64,000 nucleotides of DNA from DATFNI01 sp963787205 (GCA_963787205.1 CAWBCD010000016.1:1-64000), one strand, 5' to 3'; shown: positions 19,283 to 28,447, counted from the first letter of the stretch. Notes: a model not told the origin generated them from the sequence alone. Translations and numbers: made by a program.

Positions 19283-20230
19283 TCAGCCGTTTGTGGAGAG
19301 ATAAAGGACCCCAAAATAACCGTTCTTGTCCGTCCAAACTTTTTGTGTCTCAAATCCCGCATTACGAGCCATTTCACTGAATCCACTAATCTCATACTTA
19401 TATGAGTTTTCCGTATGGATTGATTCTCCCTTATCAAAGTGGATTAGCTCATCGCTTATACGTACGTCCTGATCTTTCAGGCTAACCAGATGCATCTCTA
19501 CGCGGCCCAGTGCACGGTTGTATACAGCTTCATGCCTGAAATGGTCTATGTTGAAATCTGCCTCTAATTCGCGATTAATCCTTACCAGTATGTTCTTGTT
19601 GAACGCCGAAGTAATGCCTTTGCTATCGTTGTAGGCTTTTTCCAGAACTTCAGGTTTTTTTTTGAGATCAACACCTATCAGAAGTCCGCCATCATTTTCG
19701 CAAATACTGTTAATCTGCCTGAGAAAGGTTTCTGCATGTGAAGGTAGAAAATTTCCGATCGTAGAACCCGGAAAATAAACCACAACATGATCGTGTGGCA
19801 AATCCAGATCTGTAATCTCAAAAGGATGAGTGTAATCGGCTACCATGGGTAATATCGGAATTTCCGGATATCCCACCCTCAGTTGTTCAACAGTATCAAG
19901 TAAAAAATTCTCTGAAATATCTACAGGAACATAACCGGCCAGTTTGGGATGATTATCCAACAACAGTCGCGTCTTCAGACTGCTTCCGCTTCCCAACTCG
20001 ATGAGTAAAGAATTTTTGGGGACAGAATTGAGGATTTCATCAATATAGTCCTCCATAATTTTCAATTCTGTCCTTGTCGGATAATACTCTTCAAGTTCAC
20101 AAATTTGATCGAATAATTCAGACCCTTTTTCATCATATAAATACTTGCATGGTATAGTCTTAAATGAGTCATTCAGACCTTGCAGGACCTCATCACGCAT
20201 ACGTGTGATGGTCAGGGGAGTCGATTCCAT
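19283..20230 (-). CDS. egtD: L-histidine N-alpha-methyltransferase (ergothioneine biosynthesis)
   Basis: Transfers three methyl groups from S-adenosylmethionine to histidine to make hercynine. The 315 residues are full length for EgtD. Motifs: KYLYDEKGSELFDQI, the SAM-binding LIELGSGSSLKTR near 76-88, VPVDIS, the FPGSTIGNF loop, GVDLKK, AYND-x-x-G-x-T-x-x-FN, and a final EMARNAGFETQKVWTD. It starts 26 bases after the egtB stop, so egtB-egtD is an operon. No egtA, egtC or egtE is nearby; the C-S lyase step must be encoded elsewhere or done by a general PLP enzyme. Confidence 0.95.
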   Translation of the reverse strand: MESTPLTITRMRDEVLQGLNDSFKTIPCKYLYDEKGSELFDQICELEEYYPTRTELKIMEDYIDEILNSVPKNSLLIELGSGSSLKTRLLLDNHPKLAGYVPVDISENFLLDTVEQLRVGYPEIPILPMVADYTHPFEITDLDLPHDHVVVYFPGSTIGNFLPSHAETFLRQINSICENDGGLLIGVDLKKKPEVLEKAYNDSKGITSAFNKNILVRINRELEADFNIDHFRHEAVYNRALGRVEMHLVSLKDQDVRISDELIHFDKGESIHTENSYKYEISGFSEMARNAGFETQKVWTDKNGYFGVLYLSTNG

Positions 20231-20256
20231 AGAAGAATAATTAGATTATTACTTGA

Positions 20257-21552
20257 TTATAGGTCTTTAGCTAAACGTAAACCTGTGAATTGCCAGCGTG
20301 AATCGGGGTGGAAGAAGTTACGGTAAGTTTTCCGGATATGGGATTTGGGGGTGACGCAGGATCCGCCCCTGAGGACCATCTGATTGGCCATGAACTTTCC
20401 GTTGTATTCTCCCAAAGCTCCGGGAAGAGGCTTATATCCGGGATAGGGAAGATAAGAACTGCCGGTCCATTCCCAGACATCCCCGAACATTTGATGTAAC
20501 ACGGAATCGTTATCATCCGTTACCGGTACAGGGTGATAATTCCTGGTCTCGACAAAATTGCCGGCGTGTTCCACCGCATCAGCGGCTATTTCCCATTCCG
20601 ATTCTGTTGGCAGCCTGGCACCTGACCAACGTGCAAAGGCATCGGCTTCATAATGACTTAGATGGCAGACCGGTTCGGCCGGATTTACTTTACGCGGTCC
20701 CTGCAGGGTGATCATCCACCACTCGTCATCCCGTATTTCCCAATAATAGGGTGATTTCCAGTTCTCTCTTTGCTTAACAGCATATCCGTCTGATAACCAA
20801 AGCACAGGATTGTCATATCCGCCGTCCTGCATGAATTCCAGATATTCCGCGTTGGTTACCAGCCGGTCAGCCAACCGGAACGGCTCGAGATAAACTTTAT
20901 GTCTGGGTAATTCATTATCAAAACAGAAAGTATTGCCCGTTGCACCGATATTCACCAATCCTCCTTCATAGTCATTCCAGGAAATGTCAGGAATCCGTTC
21001 AATGGCAGGAACGGTTCTTTCCTGGTATGCCGGATACAGGGGATTCATCGAAAAAACATGCTTAATGTCGGTAAGCATCAGTTCCTGATGTTGTTGTTCA
21101 TGATTTAGTCCGATTTCAATGATCCCGGCAATCCGATCCTGATTGTCAACAGGAGGGCGCTTCATTAAGGAGATCATCTGTTCGTCTATGTATTTGCGAT
21201 ACTCATAAACTTCAGTGACGGTTGGTCTGGAAATTAGCCCCCGTTTGGGACGACAATGTCTCTCGCCGGCCTGTACATAATACGAATTGAACAGAAACGC
21301 ATATTTGGGATGCATCGTTTTATAATCAGGTATAAATTCGGAGAGCAAAAAAGTCTCAAAAAACCAACTAGTGTGGGCGAGATGCCATTTTGCAGGACTC
21401 ACATTCTCCATCGTCTGAATTACATAATCTTCCGGCTCAAGCGGTTCGCATAGATATTCGGTTTGCTTCCTGACTTCCTTATATCTGCCGGACAGTTTTG
21501 CAAACCGCTCCTCTGTGGATGCCTCACGATTCGGTATAGTAGTTACTTCCAT
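20257..21552 (-). CDS. egtB: Ergothioneine sulfoxide synthase
   Basis: Non-haem iron enzyme that joins hercynine and a thiol with O2 to form the sulfoxide precursor of ergothioneine. 431 residues: DinB_2 domain (about 20-170) with candidate iron ligands His60 in KWHLAHTSWFFE and the two His of NHEQQHQEL, then an FGE-sulfatase fold (about 190-430) with GARLPTESEWE, GDVWEWTGSSY, MVLRGGSC and FTGLRLAKDL. Since no egtA or egtC is visible, it may use free cysteine, as type II EgtB enzymes do, rather than gamma-glutamyl-cysteine. The ATG has GGAG about 8 bases upstream. Confidence 0.94.
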   Translation of the reverse strand: MEVTTIPNREASTEERFAKLSGRYKEVRKQTEYLCEPLEPEDYVIQTMENVSPAKWHLAHTSWFFETFLLSEFIPDYKTMHPKYAFLFNSYYVQAGERHCRPKRGLISRPTVTEVYEYRKYIDEQMISLMKRPPVDNQDRIAGIIEIGLNHEQQHQELMLTDIKHVFSMNPLYPAYQERTVPAIERIPDISWNDYEGGLVNIGATGNTFCFDNELPRHKVYLEPFRLADRLVTNAEYLEFMQDGGYDNPVLWLSDGYAVKQRENWKSPYYWEIRDDEWWMITLQGPRKVNPAEPVCHLSHYEADAFARWSGARLPTESEWEIAADAVEHAGNFVETRNYHPVPVTDDNDSVLHQMFGDVWEWTGSSYLPYPGYKPLPGALGEYNGKFMANQMVLRGGSCVTPKSHIRKTYRNFFHPDSRWQFTGLRLAKDL

Positions 21553-22017
21553 GGCACGCTCCGAATGAAAAATTTCTGGTCCTGATTCTCAAATAATTAC
21601 TTATTACGCATAAATGGAAACGCAGATCAAATCGTTCGAACAGCACAACAATATGTTACCCCACCTACGTTTGTAACAATGCGCTTAGGTGTATCAGATT
21701 ATTGTTAATGTTTTTTTGAAACGATGTAAAGACAATAAAATCTGGTATCTTAATAATCTCTGTGGCCACGATGGGATCGCATGAATTTAAGTTTATAATT
21801 ACTGATAACAGGTAACGCACGTTCCCCAAAAGGATCCGGCTTGAAGCAAGCTTTGAATAATAAAAAAGTGGTCAGTTAGCGCTGTTATAGATATATTTGA
21901 TATTTAAAAGGATTCATGCTTCGTTTGTATATGCTTGTAAAACATATACTTAAGTCCTTTTATCAGTTTTCGGTCAGGCTTATTGGCCTGTACACCGTGG
22001 ATTAAAACCAGATTTGA
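21553..22017. other. Intergenic region between divergent egtB and LysE genes
   Basis: About 465 AT-rich bases with no credible gene. Promoters for both directions should lie here. No CIRCE, CRISPR, hairpin or repeat recognised. Confidence 0.35.
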
Positions 22018-22647
22018 ATGGACGTGACGGTTTTATTGAAGGGTTTTTTAGCTGGTATCACAATAGCAGCTCCATTAGGCCCCGTAAATTTGATATGCAT
22101 TCATCGGACACTTGTGCGAGGTGGTAAAAATGGTTTTGTTTCCGGCATGGGGGCTGCAGTTGCAGACACTTTGTACGGAATCATAGCTGGTTTTGGACTC
22201 ACTCTTGTATCCGGTTTTTTGATAGATCATGAACAAATGCTGAGAGGCATTGGAGGGTTGATCGTAATTCTTTTCGGAATCCGGGTTTTTACACGGGGGA
22301 TCCAACAGAAGGTCATGGAAGAGAAAGATTCCAGCCTGTTTAAAGAATTCTCGTCAACGTTTCTGTTGACTCTGACAAATCCTCTTACAATAGCTGCCTT
22401 TTTGGCTATTTTTGCAGGTCTGGGACTAACTACAAAAAACATTGATCACTTAAAGGCCACGGTTCTTGTACTTGGTGTTTTCGCCGGAGCCTCATTCTGG
22501 TGGAGTATTCTCATCGGCGGGGTGGACTTTTTCAGGGAACGTTTTACGGATGATACACTGAAAAAAATTAATCATGCCGCCGGTTTTGTCATTTCAGCTT
22601 TTGGGGTGTTCTTGATATTGAGTGTTTTTGTAAATGTAGGCATCTGA
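22018..22647 (+). CDS. LysE/RhtB-family amino-acid exporter
   Basis: Inner-membrane efflux protein of 209 residues with six predicted helices. The first helix ITIAAPLGPVNL carries the family G-P-x-x-L signature; NPLTIAAFLAIFAGLG and the GASFWWS segment fit LysE/ArgO/RhtB. Substrate not predictable (basic amino acids, homoserine or others). Stands alone between egtB and the receiver-domain gene. Confidence 0.85.
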   Translation: MDVTVLLKGFLAGITIAAPLGPVNLICIHRTLVRGGKNGFVSGMGAAVADTLYGIIAGFGLTLVSGFLIDHEQMLRGIGGLIVILFGIRVFTRGIQQKVMEEKDSSLFKEFSSTFLLTLTNPLTIAAFLAIFAGLGLTTKNIDHLKATVLVLGVFAGASFWWSILIGGVDFFRERFTDDTLKKINHAAGFVISAFGVFLILSVFVNVGI

Positions 22648-22901
22648 CGGTAATTATCCACTTCACTGTGTCTCCAATAAATAAATACACAAATTGGAGA
22701 TAAATTCATCCAAATAACCAACAGATTATTTTATATACAGAATTGCGGGGGGATGTGATGAGTCTGTTTTGAAATGCATGACAAGGAGTAATGTTGTAAT
22801 GATTTTAATATCCCAAAAAGAAATTTTTACAACAAATATCTATAGCAGACTCAATAGTGGTAAAAAGAAGTTCAACAGGTTTATAATATCATTAAAAAAA
22901 A

Positions 22902-23462
22902 CTAGAAATTGTTTCTTGTCAGGTTTTCTATTATTGAAATGATATCACTCTTCAAAAACGGCTTTTCGATATAAGCGTTAATACCGGCAAGACGGCACTT
23001 GGCTTTAACAATTGGATCATTATTTGCCGTAAGCGCCAATATCGGAGTGTGCTTGTATTCAGCCATAGATCGAATTTTTCGACTAAGATCCAATCCATCC
23101 AATCCATTACCCAGATCAAGATCCATCATTATAAGATCATAACTGTTTTTTAGGATTTTTTGCTCAGTTTCTTCAGGTGAGGAAGCATTATCAACTTCAC
23201 ATACATTGGATAATAAAAATTTTGTGATCAAACGAAGTTGCTGGTTATCCTCGACATGAAGAATGCGAACCAGGTTTTGTGAGTTATTATAGTGCTCCAA
23301 TTCATTAGAGCTTTTCCCACTTGAATAAGAATTTTTTTTATTGAACCCCGATTTTTCGTCAGAAGAATGTTTTTCGTTATTATTATTCCAGATATGAAAA
23401 GAAATAACCGGTCTGTTTTTTGATGATGGTACTAAAAGTGAGTTATTGTTATTCATGTCCAT
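22902..23462 (-). CDS. Single-domain response regulator with disordered N-terminal extension
   Basis: 186 residues. Residues 1-62 are low-complexity, rich in Asn, Ser and Lys (NNNNSLL, WNNNNEKHSS, NNS) and look disordered. Residues 64-183 form a complete CheY-like receiver: acidic pair Glu71-Asp72, phospho-acceptor Asp114 in MMDLDLG, Thr145 in ALTAN, Lys167 in IEKPF. No output domain, so it would signal through protein contacts, for example with a hybrid kinase elsewhere. No kinase gene adjoins. It is transcribed away from the TPR protein at 23711. The start is ATG 23462, or two codons later. Confidence 0.88.
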   Translation of the reverse strand: MDMNNNNSLLVPSSKNRPVISFHIWNNNNEKHSSDEKSGFNKKNSYSSGKSSNELEHYNNSQNLVRILHVEDNQQLRLITKFLLSNVCEVDNASSPEETEQKILKNSYDLIMMDLDLGNGLDGLDLSRKIRSMAEYKHTPILALTANNDPIVKAKCRLAGINAYIEKPFLKSDIISIIENLTRNNF

Positions 23463-23710
23463 GTTTTGCTCATTTTATTATTGAATCTAGACTATACTTA
23501 ATAGTTTAGCCTACAACTCAACCATATAAGAGACATAAGTCGCCTGTTTGTTACAAAAAAAAATCATATGACACGATTTTCAATAAAAAAGAGGCCAAAT
23601 CATACTCTTTTTGGACAAAAGTATTGTTTTAGTATCAATTTATTTGTCTGCCAGTCGATAAAATGTTTATAATTGTTTCGTAGCAATTAACAACATGGAG
23701 AGAAAATGCT

Positions 23711-24463
23711 ATGGACCACGAGGTAAACAAGTTGACGATAGAACAAAAAATAGAAATGTATATAGAAGGACGCCTCAACGAGGAGGAATCTGATTTGCTT
23801 TGGGCAGAGATGATGAATCGTCCCGATTACTACGACTACTTTAAGACTGTAGTTAACCTGAAGCATATAGTTAAAGATACAGATTTGGTAGAGGCGGGAC
23901 ATCATCAGTCACGAAGAGGACGTTTTTACCGTGTTGCTGTAGCTGCAGCTGTTGTTATTACAATAGGTATCCTTGGCTATCTGAATGTTAATCTGCACAC
24001 GAGTGTGACCCCGCCCACGGCCTTGCATCAACTGGCAATGCAGACAACGCGTTCGGCTGTCACGATGGACGGATCGATGGAGTCTGATATTCAGCGAGGT
24101 ATCAACCTTGCCAATTTGGGTAAAACCACACAGGCAATCTCGCTATTCAAGAACATTCTTGAAGAAAATGCAGATCCACAAGTCAGAGCATTAGCTCTAA
24201 CAAATCTCGGGATAATGTATTACAACCTGGTTCAGATCGATAAAGCCATTAATGCTTTTAGTCAGATACCCCAGCAGCAGGGATTAGATGTGCTGACATA
24301 TGAAAAGGCATATTGGTATCTGGGCAATGCTTACCTGAAAGAAGGTCAATTGAAAGAAGCACGAGCGGCTATCAAAAAGGCTTATGATTTGAACGGGGCT
24401 TATCGTCGTGTTACTGAAGAATATTTGAAAAAACTTGATGCGGTTTTAGATCAAAAAACCTGA
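23711..24463 (+). CDS. TPR membrane protein with anti-sigma-factor-like layout
   Basis: 250 residues: an N-terminal soluble part (about 1-70; IEQKIEMYIEGRLNEEESD resembles the helical start of anti-sigma factors that bind ECF sigma), one membrane helix (about 77-97, VAVAAAVVITIGILGYLNV), and a C-terminal TPR array (about 125-245; INLANLGKTTQAISLFKNIL, ALTNLGIMYYNLVQIDKAINAF, YLGNAYLKEGQLKEARAAIKKAY). With one helix, the TPRs would face the periplasm. GGAG lies 10 bases before the ATG. No zinc-binding His-Cys motif. An ECF sigma gene lies 4.9 kb downstream and a TPR-CHAT gene in between. Function as an anti-sigma factor is inference. Confidence 0.72.
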   Translation: MDHEVNKLTIEQKIEMYIEGRLNEEESDLLWAEMMNRPDYYDYFKTVVNLKHIVKDTDLVEAGHHQSRRGRFYRVAVAAAVVITIGILGYLNVNLHTSVTPPTALHQLAMQTTRSAVTMDGSMESDIQRGINLANLGKTTQAISLFKNILEENADPQVRALALTNLGIMYYNLVQIDKAINAFSQIPQQQGLDVLTYEKAYWYLGNAYLKEGQLKEARAAIKKAYDLNGAYRRVTEEYLKKLDAVLDQKT

Positions 24464-24493
24464 ACCTTTCATCATACGATATGTTCGTTACAG

Positions 24494-24519
24494 GGCAGTT
24501 CTCCAGCGAGGGAACTGCC
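24494..24519 (+). terminator. Rho-independent terminator after the TPR gene
   Basis: GGCAGTTC (24494-24501) pairs with GAACTGCC (24512-24519), followed by seven T. It lies 30 bases after the stop. Confidence 0.9.
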
Positions 24520-24554
24520 TTTTTTATGCCCGTATGAAAATATGTCTTTAAAAA

Positions 24555-24801
24555 TTAGCCCGGATTATTCACCAAGAAATTTAGCGGTGGGCAAGGCGTC
24601 ACGGAAATGGTGCCAGAAAATCGTCCCGAATGCTTTCGGGACGTTTGATAAGCCATTTTCGGGACAACGCAACCCACCGCTAAATTTCGAAGCTATGAAT
24701 CACCATACCCAAAATTGAGGATTCCCCTCAAATTTATAAAAATAATAAAATCAATATGATAACTACTAATTATACCTCTTTTCGTGAATAATCCGGGTTA
24801 G
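24555..24801. mobile_element. MITE-like element with 14-bp terminal inverted repeats and TTAG target duplication
   Basis: CCCGGATTATTCAC (24559-24572) and its exact reverse complement GTGAATAATCCGGG (24784-24797) bound a 239-bp segment flanked on both sides by TTAG (24555-24558 and 24798-24801), which fits a 4-bp target duplication. Inside are a perfect 16-bp inverted repeat (24576-24591 with 24673-24688) and within that a 9-bp hairpin (24622-24630 with 24635-24643). There is no ORF, so it would be non-autonomous. A second, solo copy of the right end is at 32230-32261. Four-base TTAN targets recall the IS1380 group, but this is only a suggestion. Confidence 0.65.
24622..24643. repeat. Hairpin inside the MITE-like element
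   Basis: CGTCCCGAA (24622-24630), loop TGCT, TTCGGGACG (24635-24643). A third TTCGGGAC lies at 24658-24665, so alternative pairings are possible. Confidence 0.6.
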
Positions 24802-24947
24802 CAAGGTTATCGTGGGCTGAGTGACCAGAGCTGGCACAGATCAAGAGAAAAGTGTAATGAATAAAACCACTATCCCTGTAAATAATGAGTGTGTCAGGTT
24901 ACGATTTGATCCGTAATGGTATTACTGGGGAAAGTCTCGATGGACAA

Positions 24948-24963
24948 GCGGGCCTATACCCGC
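24948..24963. repeat. Short GC-rich inverted repeat
   Basis: GCGGG (24948-24952), CCTATA, CCCGC (24959-24963). It is one of several GC-rich palindromes clustered at 24940-25044 in an otherwise AT-rich stretch. Confidence 0.4.
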
Positions 24964-25008
24964 CGATTACCCGGTCTGGATCACGAACCCCGGCTGTTCG
25001 AGCGGCCG

Positions 25009-25044
25009 ATCCGAGGAGCCCTGCCCGGGCAGGGCTCCTCGGAT
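25009..25044. repeat. Perfect 36-bp palindrome
   Basis: An 18-base arm (25009-25026, starting ATCCGAGGAG) is followed with no spacer by its exact reverse complement (25027-25044). It is GC-rich and lies about 70 bases beyond the stop of the CHAT gene. It has no T run on either side, so it is not a standard terminator. Confidence 0.75.
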
Positions 25045-25116
25045 GAAACATTAAAAGAAAAAATGTAAGTTAGCTTGCCGGGCGAGGAGACCCAGACACA
25101 CTATTTGAAATACTAC

Positions 25117-28100
25117 CTACGATTTGTTGAACCGATACGTCACATAGCCTGCAACGATCGCGATCAGAACAATTAGAAAACGGGTTGCGATGGTTGTTAA
25201 GTCCCAGATTGGATGGAAAAGTGGTGAAATTTTCCCGGTGACGATATAAGACCCCCACTTTAACGGATCGGAATCGATATTGTTCAGGTAGTATAATTTG
25301 GCCTTGCGTAGTGCCTCGTCTTTGGGCAGACCCTGTTTCAGATATTTATAAAACTGAACAGAAACCGTCTCGGCCGCCTTGTCATCCACCTTCCACATAT
25401 TCATGACAAGGCTTTTGACACCAGCATAGGTGAAAGCCCTGTTAAGACCTATTAAGCCACTGCCGGTTATATACGAGCCTGTACCGGATTCGCAGGAGCT
25501 GAGCATGACCATATCGCTTCTAAGGTGAAGCGGGAATAGTTCGTAGGCATGGATCTGGCCATCATCCTGCGGAGAATCATCACTAAGACTGGCATTCTGA
25601 AACACTTTTTTGTGCATATAAATCACAGAAAACAGTGGTTCGTTGTAAAAAACCTCACTGTGCGTTGCCAGATGCAGAATACGCGTTTCCGGAGCAATCT
25701 TCTTGAAGGCTGATTCGGTCGCAGAATTGTCAATGAAAAGAAGTTTTTTCTTTCGGTTTCCTGGTAAAAGGGAATCAATGGCTACTACTTCTTTGACCGT
25801 ATTGGGGAGCGCTCCGAGTACCTTATTACTGGCAAGAGAGCTGTATCGATTATTAAATTTATCGATTCCAAAACCCGCATATTCATATTTGAATTTATCA
25901 TGTGATGGTTTCCATGAATGATATAATTCCTGTAGCGAGGTGTAATAGCTGATGCTGTGGTTTTCGATTAAATAGTGAGTCGAACCATAACTATATCTGT
26001 TGGCCGGTTGTGTTGTTGGCAGGATACCAAACGGAATCTGATATAAGATGCCGTCAGGTACGACATATAATCTTTTATAGGGATCAACATTCATACTATC
26101 AAACAGGGTGTGATAGATATGGTAGAGTCCGGTCAGATTGGCGTGGTTTCCCTGTAAGGAATGTGCCGCCCCCTCAAAAACGGACTTCAGTGAATCCGGT
26201 AAAGGAATTTTATGGATTTTAATCTGATCACTAGTGATTAGCGAACAGTATATCGTATTATGGAACTGTGTATAGTAAAGAACGGCATCCTGACCTGTTA
26301 GCCTGTCCTGAATATCCTTGACGCTTACCGGCTTTTTATTCAGATTTTTGGCTATCTGATTTTCCAGTTCATTTTTCTGTGCTATCGCATCGGAAAGGTT
26401 ATTTTGAATAGTGACTATTTGGTTAGAGTCCGCGCTGGCCAATTGTGAACGATACTGCTCAATTTCTTTGGTAAGCAACCGGTCCTGAATAAGTTCCTTA
26501 TCATTAAAAACATTAGACTTTAAGACAGAACTGTTTAAGTAAGCAGCTTTATTTAGAGTTTTAACCTGGTCCTGCAATGCAATAGCCTTATCATATTTAC
26601 CCTTTTGCTGGCACAAATCGATAAGCAAATGGATGCTTTCAAGCTCATCATCGGTAAGCATGAGATGTCCGCTCTGGCGATCAAGACTGTTTCTCACTCG
26701 CCCGAAAATTTCACCTTTTAAAGTAGAAAGTTTATCAATAGCTTCAGAAAATTTATGTGAATGATTTAAGATCCTTGATTCGGCTATCGTTTTGTCAACA
26801 ATGTCCTGAAATTCAACGGCAGATAATTTTTCAGGGGGCAACTTGGAAAGAATAGAATCAGCTGTGTAGTATTTCCCCAACTTAGTTAACAAATAAGCTC
26901 TCCCAATCTGATTGGCTGTCCAAACCTTCCAGTCTTTTTTATTTCGTGATAAAACTGATATAGAATCACGAATGACAATGGCTTGAGGTATCTTATTAAA
27001 ATCTTTTAGTAGGGAAGCTTCGTCAGAAAGAGCCATGATAGTATATTTATATAAGCCCCCTTTCTTGGCTTCTTCCAGAGCGGTTCGAATCAAAGAATCT
27101 GACTTTGTAAAATCTTTAAGGTGTTTCCAATAGTATTGACTCAGACCTATTTGGGATGAAATAATATTTTCGATAGAGCCACTTTTTAAAGATAGTTTAT
27201 ATGATTTATTTAGGTAAATAAGAGCATTATTCCAGTCACCAATTTTCATGTAATAGTAGGGAAGATTATTGACGATGGAACTGCTCGTCTTTTTGTTATC
27301 TGATTTAAGGGCATATTTATAGGATTCATACTGGAGACTTATTGCTTTATTCAATTCCCCCATTTTTAAATATGTGATTGCAAGATTATTGATAATAACG
27401 TCAAAATTTTTATAGTCGGATTCTTTTTTTGCTAAGTCATAGGCTTTTTTAAAATATTCTTGTGCGTTAATTATATCCCCTATATAATAAAAAAAAGCCC
27501 CATAGTTAGAGTATGATTTTTGTTTTAAAAATTCGTCGTTTACAAAAACGACTAAAGGAATTAGTTTGTTTTTATATAGTTCAATTGCATCGTAGTAATA
27601 ACCTTTTGTGTAGTATGCATATGCTACCAATTGCCATGTTTTGATTTTAATTTTAGATATTGGAAGATATTTAAAGTCTGTCTGTCTGTATGTTTGTATG
27701 ATTTCATTAAATTTATTTTTTGAGTCCAGGTATCCTAATTTTAGAATATTTATTATAGCGTTTTTAAAATGATTCGTGTCGGATATAATCGATACGCCAT
27801 TACTCGAATAGTCGAATAATTTCGTGTTCAGATAGATATCCAGGATGGATAACTGATGGGACGGTATGTACGTATCCTTCTTGTTTAACAGAATGTCAAT
27901 TACGTTCTTACGGTACTTATTCTGCTTATGAGAGAGTAAGCGTAATCTTTTTTTATCCCCTGAAAGATAAGAGGCCAGAATCAGATAATCCGTATCACGC
28001 TTTTTTTTATAAAGAAACCGAAACCGCTTCTCATCATTAGAGAAATGTGTCAGGCAGTACAGATAGACGTTATCTGATTCCCAATATTTTTTTTGAATCA

Positions 28101-28398
28101 GATTCTTTCCGTATTTCGAATCATTATAAATTGACAAAAGCCCCCAATAGTAAAGGTTTGCATCTGATCCTGATAGGTGGGAAATATACCGCTTGATCTG
28201 ATCTGTTTCCGATTCCTCTATTCGGTTTGAACTTTGTCCTATTTCAGATGAAGCTTGCGCCGGAAGGGCTTGCCCATATGTATTTGATATGACAAACGAG
28301 AGTAAAAAAAGTAGTATGGTGAAGAATGACTTCAAGATGTGAGGTTTCAGACGTAGAGATTTCGCACTTTCAGAAAGTCTTCTGAATTGTGCAGACAC
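25117..28398 (-). CDS. Large TPR-CHAT caspase-like protein, signal peptide and C-terminal membrane anchor
   Basis: 1093 residues. A hydrophobic N-terminus (about 20-42, ILKSFFTILLFLLSFVI then NTYGQA) looks like a signal peptide. Residues about 250-640 form TPR helices (for example NYGAFFYYIGDIINAQEYFKKAY, NNLAITYLKMGELNKAISL). A CHAT peptidase domain spans about 770-1040, with the catalytic pair His913 (ILHLATHS) and Cys969 (MLSSCESGTG), followed by TGSGLIGLNRAF and VMNMWKVDDKA. A last membrane helix (about 1070-1088) ends the protein, so the body is probably periplasmic. The start is GTG at 28398, with no Shine-Dalgarno site, 20 bases after a terminator hairpin. The TPR coding part is markedly AT-rich. 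Substrate unknown; the neighbouring lipoprotein is a candidate partner. Confidence 0.88.
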   Translation of the reverse strand: MSAQFRRLSESAKSLRLKPHILKSFFTILLFLLSFVISNTYGQALPAQASSEIGQSSNRIEESETDQIKRYISHLSGSDANLYYWGLLSIYNDSKYGKNLIQKKYWESDNVYLYCLTHFSNDEKRFRFLYKKKRDTDYLILASYLSGDKKRLRLLSHKQNKYRKNVIDILLNKKDTYIPSHQLSILDIYLNTKLFDYSSNGVSIISDTNHFKNAIINILKLGYLDSKNKFNEIIQTYRQTDFKYLPISKIKIKTWQLVAYAYYTKGYYYDAIELYKNKLIPLVVFVNDEFLKQKSYSNYGAFFYYIGDIINAQEYFKKAYDLAKKESDYKNFDVIINNLAITYLKMGELNKAISLQYESYKYALKSDNKKTSSSIVNNLPYYYMKIGDWNNALIYLNKSYKLSLKSGSIENIISSQIGLSQYYWKHLKDFTKSDSLIRTALEEAKKGGLYKYTIMALSDEASLLKDFNKIPQAIVIRDSISVLSRNKKDWKVWTANQIGRAYLLTKLGKYYTADSILSKLPPEKLSAVEFQDIVDKTIAESRILNHSHKFSEAIDKLSTLKGEIFGRVRNSLDRQSGHLMLTDDELESIHLLIDLCQQKGKYDKAIALQDQVKTLNKAAYLNSSVLKSNVFNDKELIQDRLLTKEIEQYRSQLASADSNQIVTIQNNLSDAIAQKNELENQIAKNLNKKPVSVKDIQDRLTGQDAVLYYTQFHNTIYCSLITSDQIKIHKIPLPDSLKSVFEGAAHSLQGNHANLTGLYHIYHTLFDSMNVDPYKRLYVVPDGILYQIPFGILPTTQPANRYSYGSTHYLIENHSISYYTSLQELYHSWKPSHDKFKYEYAGFGIDKFNNRYSSLASNKVLGALPNTVKEVVAIDSLLPGNRKKKLLFIDNSATESAFKKIAPETRILHLATHSEVFYNEPLFSVIYMHKKVFQNASLSDDSPQDDGQIHAYELFPLHLRSDMVMLSSCESGTGSYITGSGLIGLNRAFTYAGVKSLVMNMWKVDDKAAETVSVQFYKYLKQGLPKDEALRKAKLYYLNNIDSDPLKWGSYIVTGKISPLFHPIWDLTTIATRFLIVLIAIVAGYVTYRFNKS

Positions 28399-28417
28399 AA
28401 GAATTCTGATATAAAAA

Positions 28418-28447
28418 AAGCCGATAACGTGTGAACGTTATCGGCTT
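28418..28447 (-). terminator. Rho-independent terminator between the small lipoprotein and the CHAT gene
   Basis: A 13-bp perfect stem (28418-28430 with 28435-28447), loop GTGA, followed on the minus strand by seven T. It lies 63 bases after the lipoprotein stop and 20 bases before the CHAT GTG, so CHAT transcription may depend on readthrough. Confidence 0.9.

Noticed and set aside
24555..25044. CRISPR-like array
   Set aside because: The repeats are inverted, not regularly spaced direct repeats, and no cas gene is in the window. The Csx29 analogy for the CHAT protein does not imply a CRISPR system here.
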